Assembly (NCBI GenBank): GCA_947259295.1
Contig: CAMYMG010000085.1
Span: forward strand, 1 to 46,610
Length of the DNA stretch: 46,610 nucleotides
From: an uncultured Rhizobiaceae bacterium
GTDB lineage: Bacteria > Pseudomonadota > Alphaproteobacteria > Rhizobiales > Rhizobiaceae
Direction of reading: 5' to 3'
Shown: positions 16,100 through 27,056 of the stretch, in pieces
How the letters are laid out: every line of letters starts with the position of its first letter
How positions within the stretch are numbered: the stretch's first letter is position 1
The notes under the pieces: model-generated
What the model saw: only the letters and a program-made list of their open reading frames with translations
Told to the model about the DNA's origin: nothing
Database searches by the model: none
Program-made: the position numbers and the translations under genes

Positions 16100-16888
16100 T
16101 CAGAAGTTGGCTGGTCGGGGCCGGCACAAGCCAACCTCCTCCCAATTGGTATCGGGAACATCGCGCAGCAGCTCGGCGTAGGCCTTCGCTGCCGCTCGGA
16201 AGGCGGTCGTGCCACCCTCATTGATAAAATAGCCGGACACCGTCTTCTTATCGACGTTGAGGAATTTCGCGACGGCCTCCAAGGTCGGCTTCTCTCCTCG
16301 CAAAATCATCTGAGCTCCGATAACGACCGCCCGCCCCTTATTTTCAGCCGTTTGGGAGGCTTTCTGAAGGTCTGATTTTGCCGCACCCACGCGTTGCTTT
16401 ATGAGCATCCGAAGATCGAATGGAATCTCCAGCTCGGCATTGTAAGCTATGCTTTCGACCATTACCGCAATGAGGTAGTCGATGAGAGCATCGCCCTTTT
16501 TGCTGGGCGATTGCTTATCGGCACCTTCGCCCGCCGCACGCGATCTTCGATCACGAAGGTTCTCTAGCAATCGCAGCGACAACTCGTTGATCGCCCCCTC
16601 ATCGGCATCAAGCACACCCATCATGAGTTCAAGTTCAATGCCCGCCGAGGCGAGTTGCGGCTCGATCGCAAGAATTGGATTGAGGCCGCCAAACTGTACG
16701 GACGAGAAGAGCGTTTTCGGGTATGTTCGCCTAAGCCGAACATACGTTTCCAGCGTCGGATCGCGCCTGAACTGCTCCGAGAGTTCGGCACTCTGCTCGT
16801 CGGTCACGGGAACCGGGTGGCGAGATTTCGCAAACTGCTCACGAAGGCTCTCGAGTAATTCCTCGGCCGTGAAACTCTTCTTTTGCAA
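16100..16888 (-). CDS. Unknown 262-residue protein of the integrative element
   Basis: Not recognised. Mostly helical and charged, with a helix-turn-helix-like segment at about 204-220 (TLEAVAKFLNVDKKTVSGYF) that suggests DNA binding, and a basic/serine-rich loop at about 115-130. The start appears to be TTG at 16888 with GGGG 8 bases upstream; no ATG or GTG precedes it in frame before a stop. It lies 28 bases after the integrase on the same strand, so it is probably part of the element's regulatory or maintenance set. Confidence 0.6.
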   Translation of the reverse strand: MQKKSFTAEELLESLREQFAKSRHPVPVTDEQSAELSEQFRRDPTLETYVRLRRTYPKTLFSSVQFGGLNPILAIEPQLASAGIELELMMGVLDADEGAINELSLRLLENLRDRRSRAAGEGADKQSPSKKGDALIDYLIAVMVESIAYNAELEIPFDLRMLIKQRVGAAKSDLQKASQTAENKGRAVVIGAQMILRGEKPTLEAVAKFLNVDKKTVSGYFINEGGTTAFRAAAKAYAELLRDVPDTNWEEVGLCRPRPANF

Positions 16889-16916
16889 AACATGCCCCGC
16901 AATCTTGCCTCGGATC

Positions 16917-18094
16917 TTATTTGGCTGAAGGAGACGTTTGAGTTACGAAGTCGCCCCAAGACTGCATCAGCCTGCGGCGCTTTTCGAGCGAGCTTGAGCG
17001 ACGATATGCTCGCTCGACTTCATTGCCGACCTTGTGTGCCAGAGCAGCTTCCGCAACCTCGCGTGGAAAGTCGGTTTCGTCTCCAGCCCAATCTCGGAAG
17101 CTTGATCTGAAGCCGTGCACAGTCACGCTGAGCAACTTCATGCGGCGTAGCAGCATCAACATTGCCATGCCGGAAAGTGGCACATCCTTCGTGCGGGCAA
17201 AAACGTATTCGCTGATGCGATGCTGGTGGAGTTTTTCGAGCAGACTGATCGCCGGCGTTGACAACGGAACAGTGTGAGACGTACCGGCTTTCATTCGTTC
17301 CTTAGGAACACTCCAGAGCTTCTGCTCGAAATCGATCTCCGACCATCTTGCGCCGAGGACTTCCCCCGAGCGCCCGACTGTTAGTATTACAAATTCCAGT
17401 GCGCGGGCAGCCATTGCATAAGATGCGCGCAAGCGTTCGACGAATATCGGAACGTCTTGATAGCGCATCGCCGGCTGGTGACCGCGCTGCAGCTTTTGGC
17501 GCTTGGGAAGAAGGTTGCGAAGATTGCCTCGCCATGCTGCTGGATTCTCCCCGGTGCGCCAGCCCTTAACCTTGGCAAAATCAAGCACCCTCTCAATCCG
17601 ACCACGCAGGCGGGAGGCGGTTTCGTTTTTGCTAAGCCAGACCGGCTTGAGGACAGACAGCACGTCCTCGGTGTTAATGGTCGAAACCCGCTTCGTCCGG
17701 ATCGCGGCGCAATAGGCTTCCGACAGCGTCATCTTCCACTGCGCTTGATGCTTCTCGTTGCGCCATTCCGATTCGATCGATGAAATGTACAGATCGACAC
17801 ATTCGCCGAACGTAGGCTCGGCCTGCTTTGACTTTTCGGCTATCGGGTCTTTACCTTCCTCGATCGCCGCACGGCATTCCGAAGCCCTGGAGCGAGCACT
17901 TGCGAGCTTGATCGTAGGGTATGCGCCGAGCCCCATTTCGCGGCGCCTGCCGCCCTTCGGCACCCACATGAACAGCCAAGACTTCTTCCCGGAGGGGCCG
18001 ACGTTCAGATAGAGCCCGCCGCGTCCGAATGGCGTCCGGCCTTCTTCTCAGCCTTCACGGAGGCATCCGACAATTTATGGAGGGTTCGGGCCAT
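16917..18094 (-). pseudogene. P4-type tyrosine integrase with one-base frameshift near the N-terminus
   Basis: From 17969 to 16917 there is an intact 350-residue stretch holding the SAM-like core-binding domain and a complete catalytic domain: Arg in VGRSGEVLGARW, HGFR, the His in ALAHKVGN and the Tyr in ERAYRRSS. Upstream, ATG 18094 opens the DUF4102 arm domain (MARTLHKLSDASVKAEKK) but the frame ends in SDAAGSI-stop. Adding one G near 18016-18023 gives DGGGLYLNVGPSGKKSWLF, the conserved DUF4102 sequence, and joins the main frame at MWVPKGG. Unless this is a sequencing error, the integrase lacks its arm-binding domain and the element is probably fixed in place. Confidence 0.85.
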
Positions 18095-18586
18095 CCCCAC
18101 TTCTATCCCCATTTCAAAGTCGGGATGATAGCGGACATGGGCGAGCAGTGAAAGACAGGAGGGCCTTTAAGTACCTATCTTTCAACGCATCGAGGGGACG
18201 CCCATAGACGAAGACAAACAGTAGTTAGGCGGACGCTCTCTCCGCCAGCTGATCTCGACCAGCGAGCGTCATCGTCGTGTTCAGGCGTCTGGGTCAGTCA
18301 GCCCATTTCCACGGCCAGAACCACCCAGTGTGGACATGGAATCTCGCACATTGCGATTGGCGCCAGAAGCTGGAGCCTTCTCTCGGGCCGAAAACCCTAT
18401 CGCTCCAGCCACTCCCTTGTTTGATCTTTCGCATGCGCTTCTTCCATTCGGTCAACCGATGGGCAGGGACATCGACCAGCTGCCGCAACACCCTCGCTGC
18501 CGTACGAAATATAACCTTGGGGAAAGGGCATTGACTCGGCTGATCAATGCGTGCCGGATAACGGGGCATTTCCAGGGAGGAAACTA
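18095..18586. other. 492-base region between integrase and sugar transporter, no gene supported
   Basis: This should hold the integrase-side attachment site and the promoter of the sugar ABC operon. No tRNA gene is visible, although P4-type integrases usually insert into one. A TTGACT hexamer at 18531-18536 with CGGATA at 18555-18560 (18-base spacing) is a weak promoter candidate. A minus-strand frame overlapping 18294-18586 is tryptophan-rich but unrecognised and runs into the transporter gene, so it is not called. Confidence 0.45.
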
Positions 18587-19534
18587 ATGCGCTACCACGT
18601 GACAAAACTGATTGCTGCCGCCGGACTGGCCTTGTCCATGACTGCTGGGGCGATGGCTCAGGACAAACCGGAAATCCTGACATCGGTGCCCGGACTGACC
18701 TTTCCCTTTTTCGTGCACATGATGAACGCCATGAAGGCTGCCGTGGAAGCTGGCGGCGGCACGGCCATCGAGAGTGACGGCCAGGTTTCGTCGCCGAAGC
18801 AGACCGCCGACGTCGAGGCGGCCATCGCGCGGGGCGTCAAGGGCATCATCATCAGCCCTAACGAAGTCGACGCCATGGCGCCGGCAATCAACCAGGCCGT
18901 CGAGGCAGGCATCCCGGTGGTGACGGTCGACCGCCGCGTTGCCTCCGTCGAGGGGATTCTCGCGCACGTGGGTGCCGACAACGTCAAGGGTGGCGAAGCC
19001 CAGGGAAACCTGATCGTGTCGATGTTCCCGGATGGCGCCACGATCGTCAATCTGCAGGGCCAGTCGGGCGCTTCCCCGGCGATCGACCGCAACAAGGGCC
19101 TGCACAATGTGCTCGATGCGGCCGGTGAAAAGTACAAGATCGTCTTCGAACAGACCGCGGGTTTCGACCGCTCGAAGGGCCTCTCGGTCACCGAAGCCGC
19201 GCTCGCCGGCATGCAGGAGCCGCCGCAGGTCATCGTCGCCGCAAACGACGACATGGCGCTTGGCGCCATGGAAGCGGTCAAGGCGCGCAATCTGAGCGAT
19301 ATCGTCATCATCGGTTTTGATGCGCTTCCCGAGGCGCTCGCCCAGGTTCGCGACGGCGGATTGACCGCCACGATCGAGCAGTTCCCCGGCAAGCAGAGCG
19401 CGACCGGCGTCGAAATCCTGATGAACTTCATCAAGGACGGGACCAAGCCGGCCGAGCAGGTGACGCTGCTCACCCCCGTTGCAGTGACCAAGGACAATCT
19501 CGAGATCGGCGAGCGCATGGGCGAGGTCAAGTAG
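18587..19534 (+). CDS. Sugar ABC transporter, periplasmic binding protein (RbsB-like)
   Basis: A 315-residue periplasmic binding protein of the ribose/galactose type (Peripla_BP_4). The signal peptide is MRYHVTKLIAAAGLALSMTAGAMA, with cleavage before QDKPE. The fold is shown by PGLTFPFFVHMMNAMKAAVE, the GIIISPNEVDAM strand-turn, VVTVDRRV, and VIVAANDDMALGAMEA. ATG 18587 has GGGAGGA 5 bases upstream. It begins a three-gene importer with the ATPase and permease downstream. The sugar cannot be named: no catabolic gene or regulator accompanies the operon. Confidence 0.92.
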   Translation: MRYHVTKLIAAAGLALSMTAGAMAQDKPEILTSVPGLTFPFFVHMMNAMKAAVEAGGGTAIESDGQVSSPKQTADVEAAIARGVKGIIISPNEVDAMAPAINQAVEAGIPVVTVDRRVASVEGILAHVGADNVKGGEAQGNLIVSMFPDGATIVNLQGQSGASPAIDRNKGLHNVLDAAGEKYKIVFEQTAGFDRSKGLSVTEAALAGMQEPPQVIVAANDDMALGAMEAVKARNLSDIVIIGFDALPEALAQVRDGGLTATIEQFPGKQSATGVEILMNFIKDGTKPAEQVTLLTPVAVTKDNLEIGERMGEVK

Positions 19535-19646
19535 CACCTGCGCACATACCGCCTGATATCCCTGGCGGAATTTGATTCAGTCTCCGGATCCTGACGGGCC
19601 GGCCCGACCGGGCCGCCAGGATTCAATCGCAGTTTTCCAGGATGCC

Positions 19647-21191
<1,545 letters not shown>

Positions 21192-21210
21192 GGGAAAACG
21201 GGGGCAGAAT

Positions 21211-22236
21211 TTGACCAATTCGACAGAGAGCGACACCGGATCCCAGGGTGGGTGGGACTTCTTCGGCTTTGCCGCAAAGTTTGCGCCCCTGATCTTCCTG
21301 TTCATTCTGATGGCCGTGTTCGCAATCGTCGAGCCGCGCTTTCTGTCATCGGTAAACCTGTTCAACATTGCGCGTCAGGTTTCCGTGACCGGTCTCCTCG
21401 CCATCGGCATGACCTTCGTCATCCTGACGGCGGGCATCGATCTGTCGATCGGCTCGCTGCTCGCCTTCGCCGGGCTCGTCGCCGCCGCCGTGGCCAAGGG
21501 CGGGCTTTCGGACCGCTTTACCGTCGGAGACGACGCCATCGGCTTCGGGTGGCCGCTTGCGGCGCTTGCCGCAATCGGTGTCGGCATTGCCGGCGGGTTC
21601 ATCCAGGGGCTGGCGATCACCAAACTGAGGGTGCCGCCTTTCGTGGTCACCCTCGGCGGCATGTCGGTCTTTCGCGGCGCCGCGCTGCTGTTTGCGGCGG
21701 GTGGCCCGATTTCCGGTTTCGACCCGGGCTATGCCTGGTGGGGGCAGGGCAAGGTGGGACCGGTCCCCGTGCCGGTGATCGTCTTCCTGGTCTGCGCGAT
21801 CGCCGCCCATATCGCGCTGAGCTACATGCGCTTCGGCCGACGCGTCTATGCCGTCGGCGGCAACCCGGAGGCGGCACGGCTCTCGGGTCTCAACGTCAAC
21901 CGGATCATCGTCAGCGTCTATGTCATCATGGGTTTCTTCGCCGGTCTATGCGCCTTCGTGCTGTCGGCCCGGCTGAACTCGGCCGAGGCCGTCGCCGGAA
22001 CCGGCTACGAGCTCACCGTCATCGCCTCCGTGGTCATCGGGGGCACCAGCCTGTTCGGCGGCATCGGCACCATCTTCGGCACCGTCGTCGGCTCGCTCCT
22101 GATCGGCGTGCTGCTCAACGGCCTCGTTATCCTCAACGTCTCGTCCTACATCCAGCAGATTATCATCGGCGTGATCATCGTGCTGGCCGTGGCGTTCGAC
22201 ACCTTTGCCAAATCACGACGAAAGCGTGCCGGCTGA
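21211..22236 (+). CDS. Sugar ABC transporter permease (RbsC-like)
   Basis: A 341-residue inner-membrane permease of the BPD_transp_2 family with about nine or ten hydrophobic segments. Family blocks include FVILTAGIDLSIGSLLAFAGLVAA, GFIQGLAITKLRVPPFVVTLGGM, YAVGGNPEAARLSGLNV and VIGGTSLFGGIGTIFGTVVG. The start is TTG 21211, preceded by a G-rich ribosome site (GGGGGCAG). It lies 19 bases after the ATPase. It ends 34 bases from the convergent SDR gene. Confidence 0.92.
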   Translation: MTNSTESDTGSQGGWDFFGFAAKFAPLIFLFILMAVFAIVEPRFLSSVNLFNIARQVSVTGLLAIGMTFVILTAGIDLSIGSLLAFAGLVAAAVAKGGLSDRFTVGDDAIGFGWPLAALAAIGVGIAGGFIQGLAITKLRVPPFVVTLGGMSVFRGAALLFAAGGPISGFDPGYAWWGQGKVGPVPVPVIVFLVCAIAAHIALSYMRFGRRVYAVGGNPEAARLSGLNVNRIIVSVYVIMGFFAGLCAFVLSARLNSAEAVAGTGYELTVIASVVIGGTSLFGGIGTIFGTVVGSLLIGVLLNGLVILNVSSYIQQIIIGVIIVLAVAFDTFAKSRRKRAG

Positions 22237-22270
22237 TCCGGTCGGGTTAGACCGTCGTCGCGGCGCGGCG

Positions 22271-23032
22271 TCAGACGACCGTTTCCCCGCCGTCTGCCAC
22301 GAGAATCTGTCCGGTGACATAGGCTGACCGGTCGGAAACCAGAAACAGGATGCATTCGGCGATTTCGTCCACGGTGCCCCAGCGGCCGAGCGGAACCTTG
22401 TCGCGCAGATAGGCTTCGATCTGCGGTCGCCCGCCCATCTGGGCAATGAATGGACCATTGAAGGGCGTGTCGACCCAGCCGGGACAAAGCGCGTTTACGC
22501 GCACGCCATGCTTGCCATAGTCGCCTGCCATTTGCCGCGTCATGGCGATGACCGCGTGTTTCGTGGTCGTGTAGGCAATCATCTCGCGATCGTAGAGAAC
22601 GCCTGAACTCGAGGACGTGTTGAGGATCACGCCCCGGCCCGCGGCCCTCATGATGGGCATGACGAGACGAGCCGCCATGAAATGGGCCCGCACGTTGAGG
22701 CGCCAGGAATTGTCGAAACCCGCCGTCTCGACCGCTTCTAGATCGCCCGCAATCTGTGCGCCGGCATGGTTGTGCAGGATGTCGATCCTGCCATGGTCAG
22801 CCAGCGTCTTGTCAACCACACGCGCGAGGGCGTCGTCGTCGGTAACGTCGAGCCCATGGCCTTCGGCCGATCCGCCGCTGTCGCGGATGTGCTCCGCGGC
22901 CCTGGCGGCAGCGCTGCCGCGGAGATCGAGGATCACCACATGGGCGCCCTCACGGGCCATGATGGCGGCGCCGGCACGTCCGATACCCGACGCTGCGCCC
23001 GTGACGATCGCCACCCGTCCCTCGAGAATCAT
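22271..23032 (-). CDS. SDR-family NAD(P)-dependent dehydrogenase/reductase
   Basis: A 253-residue classical short-chain dehydrogenase. The cofactor motif is TGAASGIG (11-18), Asp36 in ILDLRG favours NAD, and the catalytic set is Ser near 140-143 with YTTTK (Tyr154, Lys158). The structural NNAG motif reads NHAG. The C-terminus VTGQILVADGG is canonical. It is the last gene of the polyamine-type ABC operon, starting 1 base after the permease stop, so it probably oxidises the imported compound or its first product. The substrate is unknown. Confidence 0.9.
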   Translation of the reverse strand: MILEGRVAIVTGAASGIGRAGAAIMAREGAHVVILDLRGSAAARAAEHIRDSGGSAEGHGLDVTDDDALARVVDKTLADHGRIDILHNHAGAQIAGDLEAVETAGFDNSWRLNVRAHFMAARLVMPIMRAAGRGVILNTSSSSGVLYDREMIAYTTTKHAVIAMTRQMAGDYGKHGVRVNALCPGWVDTPFNGPFIAQMGGRPQIEAYLRDKVPLGRWGTVDEIAECILFLVSDRSAYVTGQILVADGGETVV

Positions 23033-23033
23033 T

Positions 23034-23855
23034 TCAACCTTCGACAGGCTTGCTGCTGCGCGGGCGCATCAGGAAATGCGCGCCGAGAATTAGAAAGAGG
23101 GAAGCGACCAGCACCGATGTCGCGACCGCGTTGACCTCGGGAGTCACGCCGCGGCGGATGGAGGCGAAGACATACATCGGCAATGTCGTCTTCGACCCGG
23201 ACACGAAGAAGGCGACGATGAAGTCGTCGAAGGAAAAGGTGAAGGCGAGCAGGAAGCCCGCGACGATAGACGGCAGTATCTGGGGCAGGACAATCTGCCG
23301 GAATGTGCCGAAGGGTGTCGCATAGAGATCGCCCGATGCCTCGACGATATCGCGGCCGAGACCGGCTATGCGGGCGCGCACGATCATCGTCACGACGGCC
23401 ATCGTGAAAAGGCCATGCGCGGCAATCACCGAAAAGTAGCCCAGCCCGACACGCGGGGGACTTTCTCCGGGCCAGACGCCGGCGATGATCGGATTGACCC
23501 AGCCGAGAACAGTGACCAGCGCAACCAGAGTGGCAATGCCGATGACCACGCCGGGGACGACGATGGCCGCTGCGAACAGGCCGTCAAATACCAGCCTTGC
23601 CCGGTCGCTCATGCGCTCGATCGCAATCGCTGCCATGGTGCCGAAGATCGCGGCGAGCGCGGCGCTGACAAAGGCGATGATCAGCGAGTTCTGCAGCGCC
23701 TGGACCAGGAACGTGTTGGTGAACGCCTTGCCATACCATTCCACGGAGAAGCCGGTGAACTCGCTCGCGTTGCGGCCGGCGTTGAACGAAAACAGCACCA
23801 CCAGCGCGATCGGCGCGTAGAGGAACAGGTACACCGCGGTGACAAAGGCGCGCAT
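23034..23855 (-). CDS. ABC transporter permease, PotC-like
   Basis: A 273-residue inner-membrane permease with six hydrophobic segments. The EAA loop that docks to the ATPase is EASGDLYATPFGTFRQIVLP at about 188-207. The FTFSFDDFIVAFFVSG block is typical of spermidine/putrescine PotC proteins. Its start overlaps the PotB-like stop (TGATG). It works with PotB-, PotD- and PotA-like proteins encoded upstream. Confidence 0.93.
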   Translation of the reverse strand: MRAFVTAVYLFLYAPIALVVLFSFNAGRNASEFTGFSVEWYGKAFTNTFLVQALQNSLIIAFVSAALAAIFGTMAAIAIERMSDRARLVFDGLFAAAIVVPGVVIGIATLVALVTVLGWVNPIIAGVWPGESPPRVGLGYFSVIAAHGLFTMAVVTMIVRARIAGLGRDIVEASGDLYATPFGTFRQIVLPQILPSIVAGFLLAFTFSFDDFIVAFFVSGSKTTLPMYVFASIRRGVTPEVNAVATSVLVASLFLILGAHFLMRPRSSKPVEG

Positions 23856-24721
23856 CAGACGAGATCCACCCGCCGCGCGCCCGCAAATCGCCAGGCGATC
23901 CGCATGGAGACGGCAAGAACAATGACGACGACGGCGACCATGGTGACGGCAATGGCCGACCCGAAAGGCCAGTTGCGCGACTGCAGGAAGAGGTCGACCA
24001 GCGCGTTGCCGATGAAGAACACCTTGCCGCCGCCGAGCAGCTGCGGGATGAGATATTCGCCCAGCAGCAGGATGGTGACGAGGGCCATGCCGGTGATCAC
24101 GCCAGGCATCGACAGCGGTACGGTGACGCCGAAAAAGGTCGAGGCGGGCCGTGCGCCAAGGTCGGCCGAGGCGTCCAGAAGGCGCAGGTCCAGTTTCTCG
24201 AGGCTCACATAGATCGGCATGATCATCAGCGGCAGGTAGCCGTAGACGATGCCGAGGAGCACGGCACCCGGGGTGTTGAGCAGCCGGACGTCCTCGATGC
24301 CGATCAGGTCGAGCAGGCTTGGCAGACCGCGCGATCCCAGAATGTACATCCAGGCATATGTCCGCACGAGAAGGCTGGTCCAGAAAGGGACGACAATCAG
24401 CGCGACAAGGATCATCCGGCGCTGCGGCGGCGCCTTGACGGCGAGGTAGTAGGCGACCGGGTAGGCGACGAGAAGGCAGAGCAACGCCCCGGCCGGGGCA
24501 AGGACCAGCGTGTTCCAGAACGCCGCGGCGCGCGAAGGCAGGTTGGCGAACTGTTCCAGGGTGAAGGCGGCCTCATAGCCGCCCTCCGGAGCCCGCTTGC
24601 CGAACGCAAAGACGAGCATGGCGCAAAAGGGCAGGATCAGAAACAGGAACAGCCAGATCGCTGCCGGCGCCGCCAGCGCCGCAGTGACCAGACTGCGCTT
24701 CCTTTCCGCATCTGCCCGCAT
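23855..24721 (-). CDS. ABC transporter permease, PotB-like
   Basis: A 288-residue permease, partner of the PotC-like gene. Six membrane segments are visible, the first at about 13-40 (LAAPAAIWLFLFLILPF). Conserved features include VPFWTSLLVRTYAWMYILG and the EAA-like loop DASADLGARPASTFFGVTVPLSMPG. It begins 8 bases after the binding-protein gene and ends by overlapping the PotC-like start. Confidence 0.93.
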   Translation of the reverse strand: MRADAERKRSLVTAALAAPAAIWLFLFLILPFCAMLVFAFGKRAPEGGYEAAFTLEQFANLPSRAAAFWNTLVLAPAGALLCLLVAYPVAYYLAVKAPPQRRMILVALIVVPFWTSLLVRTYAWMYILGSRGLPSLLDLIGIEDVRLLNTPGAVLLGIVYGYLPLMIMPIYVSLEKLDLRLLDASADLGARPASTFFGVTVPLSMPGVITGMALVTILLLGEYLIPQLLGGGKVFFIGNALVDLFLQSRNWPFGSAIAVTMVAVVVIVLAVSMRIAWRFAGARRVDLV

Positions 24722-24729
24722 GGATGCGA

Positions 24730-25884
24730 TCAGGCCGACTTGAAACGGGCCATGACTTCGGCACGCCCTGGATCGGTCAGGGTGACGGCCGCTCCGAATT
24801 CGAGCGGCGTCAGGGCCGCCTCGTCCGGATAGACGATCTTGTTGCTTGTCAGCTCCGCCGGAAGCAGAGCCAGCACGCGGCTGTCGGTTGTCGGCGTGCC
24901 GTTGGCCACATGCTCCTTGACCGCGTTTTCCGGCGTCATGAGGAAGTCGAGCAAGGCATAGCCGGCCGGCTTGTTGGCCGCACTCTTCGGCACCGCATAG
25001 AAGTCCGACCAGATCTCACCTCCGTCGGTACCGAGCGTGAAGGCGATCTCCGGCATGTCGCGGTTGAGCTGCGCGCCGTCATTTGTCCAGCACATGGTAA
25101 GCCAGGCGTCGGTCGCCCGCATGCCGGGCTGGTAGTCGCTGTTGATGGCGAAGAGATGCGGCTTGACCTTGATCAACAGTTCCTCGGCCTTGGCCAGTTC
25201 CGCCGGATCGATGGAGTTGAACGAGTAGCCAAGCGATACGAGCGCGTTGCCGATCGTGGTCAGCTGATAGTCGTGCACCATGGCGCGGCCGTCGCCTTCC
25301 GCCTGAGCCACCTCGAAGAATTGCTTCCAGCTGGTGATCGGCGTCTTCAGCTTGGCGGTGTTGGCGGCTATGCCGGTGGTTCCCCAGTTTTTCGGAACAG
25401 CATAGGTCGTGCCGTCGATTGTACCTTCGTTGCTGAAGCGAACGGCTTCCGATTCGGCGGAGTAGTTCGGAAGCTTGGACAGGTCGAGCGGATCGATCAG
25501 CCCGAGTTTCGCATAGGTCGAGATCGTGTAGTTGGTCGGGACAAACAGGTCCCAGCCCGTGCCGCCGGCCTGCAGCTTGGCCAGCATCTCCTCGTTGGAG
25601 CCGAAGACATTGACTTCGACGGCGACGCCGGTCTTTTCGGTGAAGGCCTCGAACGATGCCGGGTCGTGATAGTTGGGCCAGGTCGCCAGCGACATCTGGG
25701 TACCGAGATCCTGGGCGTGCGCGTCGCGCACGAAGGCGCCGGTCCGGCCGCCGGCCACGGCGGCGGCAAGACCGAGGCCGGTGACGGCGAGGAAGTGGCG
25801 GCGCGAAACCGAGCCGCGTTTCAGGCGCATGAATTCGGACGTCAGTTCGGCGGCGGTTATCGGAGTGGTGCGATGCTTGGTCAT
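24730..25884 (-). CDS. Polyamine-type ABC transporter substrate-binding protein (PotD/PotF-like), Tat-exported
   Basis: A 384-residue periplasmic binding protein. Residues 27-46 form a twin-arginine signal (SRRHFLAVTGLGLAAAVAGG). The mature part begins LGTQMSLATWPNYHDPASFEAF, similar to PotD/PotF, and contains DLFVPTNYTISTYAKLGLIDPLD and a C-terminal ALLDFLMTPENAVKEHVANGTPT block. ATG 25884 is chosen because the Tat signal begins shortly after it; the open frame upstream is the neighbour's shadow. Ligand class by homology is polyamine-like, but this family also takes other small cations and opine-like compounds. Confidence 0.9.
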   Translation of the reverse strand: MTKHRTTPITAAELTSEFMRLKRGSVSRRHFLAVTGLGLAAAVAGGRTGAFVRDAHAQDLGTQMSLATWPNYHDPASFEAFTEKTGVAVEVNVFGSNEEMLAKLQAGGTGWDLFVPTNYTISTYAKLGLIDPLDLSKLPNYSAESEAVRFSNEGTIDGTTYAVPKNWGTTGIAANTAKLKTPITSWKQFFEVAQAEGDGRAMVHDYQLTTIGNALVSLGYSFNSIDPAELAKAEELLIKVKPHLFAINSDYQPGMRATDAWLTMCWTNDGAQLNRDMPEIAFTLGTDGGEIWSDFYAVPKSAANKPAGYALLDFLMTPENAVKEHVANGTPTTDSRVLALLPAELTSNKIVYPDEAALTPLEFGAAVTLTDPGRAEVMARFKSA

Positions 25885-25906
25885 TCTTCTGTTCCCTTCT
25901 TTGCTG

Positions 25907-27013
25907 TTATGATTGCGCGGTCCCGGCCGGAAAGAGATGCAGCGCGGCCGGGTCGAAAGAGAGGCGTACGCGGTCGCCGGGCGCGGCGGTCTGATCCGTC
26001 TTGCCGCGGTCGGCAGTGACGAGGAATTCCCCCAGCCCGTCCGCAGCAACCGCATATTCGACCGTGGAGCCCAGGAAGATGCGATGCGTCACGGTTCCGG
26101 CCAAGCCTTCGCCCTGCAAGTCCGGATGAAGCCGGATGGCCTCGGGGCGCAGCACCGCCGCGGCGCTGCCCGTGGCACTGCCGCCAGCGGCAAGCGCGGC
26201 GCCATTCGCCAGCCTGAACACGCCGCCCGGTTCGACAACGCCTGCGATATGATTGGTCTTGCCGACGAAGTCGGCGACGAAGAGCGACGCCGGCGCATCG
26301 TAGACTTCACGCGGTGTGCCCGTCTGGGCAACGCGGCCGGCATGCATGACACAGACGAAATCGCTCATGGAGAGCGCCTCCTCCTGGTCGTGGGTGACGA
26401 GCAGAAAGGTGATGCCAAGCTCGCGCTGCAAGGTCTGCAACTCGAACTGCATCGCGGTCCTCAGCTTGCGATCGAGCGCGGCCAGCGGCTCGTCGAGCAG
26501 CAGCACAGCGGGCCTGTTGACGATGGCGCGGGCAAGCGCCACGCGCTGCTGCTGGCCGCCGGAGAGTTCATGAATGCGTCTTTTCGCGTAGCCGCCGAGG
26601 CGCACGAGTTCGAGCGCTTCTTCCGACCTGCGCAAAATCTCGGCCCGAGCGATCGCCGGGCGCATCTGACGCAGCCCGTAGGACACGTTGGCCAGGACGT
26701 CGAGATGCGGGAACAGGGCATAGTGCTGGAACACCATGTTCACCGGCCGCTGATACGGAGGGACTCCGTTCATTGGGCGGTTTTCGATGAGCACGATGCC
26801 CTCGGTGGGCTGTTCGAACCCGCCGATCATGCGCAGGCAGGTGGTCTTGCCGCAGCCCGAGGGGCCTAGCAGCGCGACGAACGCACCCTTGGGAACCGCG
26901 AGATCGATACCCGCGACTGCCGTTACCGCGCCATAGCGTTTGGTGACCGCACGAAACTCGATGTCATTGGACAGATCGATGGCCGGGCCCTTTGCTGATG
27001 AGGTTCCATGCAC
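25907..27013 (-). CDS. ABC transporter ATP-binding protein, PotA-like
   Basis: About 368 residues. Walker A is LLGPSGCGKTT near 48-58, the signature LSGGQQQRVALARA, Walker B VLLLDEPLAALD, and the H-loop LLVTHDQEEAL. A C-terminal TOBE regulatory domain covers about 280-368. The start is uncertain: GTG 27013 is used here; an in-frame ATG at 27115 overlaps the divergent regulator's start and lacks a ribosome site, and no good ribosome site precedes any candidate. It is the first gene of a five-gene operon (PotA, PotD, PotB, PotC, SDR), 43 bases from an 18-bp palindrome shared with the LuxR regulator. Confidence 0.9.
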   Translation of the reverse strand: MHGTSSAKGPAIDLSNDIEFRAVTKRYGAVTAVAGIDLAVPKGAFVALLGPSGCGKTTCLRMIGGFEQPTEGIVLIENRPMNGVPPYQRPVNMVFQHYALFPHLDVLANVSYGLRQMRPAIARAEILRRSEEALELVRLGGYAKRRIHELSGGQQQRVALARAIVNRPAVLLLDEPLAALDRKLRTAMQFELQTLQRELGITFLLVTHDQEEALSMSDFVCVMHAGRVAQTGTPREVYDAPASLFVADFVGKTNHIAGVVEPGGVFRLANGAALAAGGSATGSAAAVLRPEAIRLHPDLQGEGLAGTVTHRIFLGSTVEYAVAADGLGEFLVTADRGKTDQTAAPGDRVRLSFDPAALHLFPAGTAQS

Positions 27014-27056
27014 GTTAGCAAGGGCCAACTCTAGCGATGGTCCGGCCTTGGCGTAT

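Noticed and set aside
18531..18560. Sigma-70 promoter for the sugar ABC operon (TTGACT ... CGGATA)
   Set aside because: The -10 match is poor and the spacing is 18; not listed as a separate feature.
18294..18683. 129-residue minus-strand frame with a tryptophan-rich end near the sugar-transporter promoter
   Set aside because: It overlaps the start of the binding-protein gene and its promoter region, has no recognised family and no clear ribosome site.
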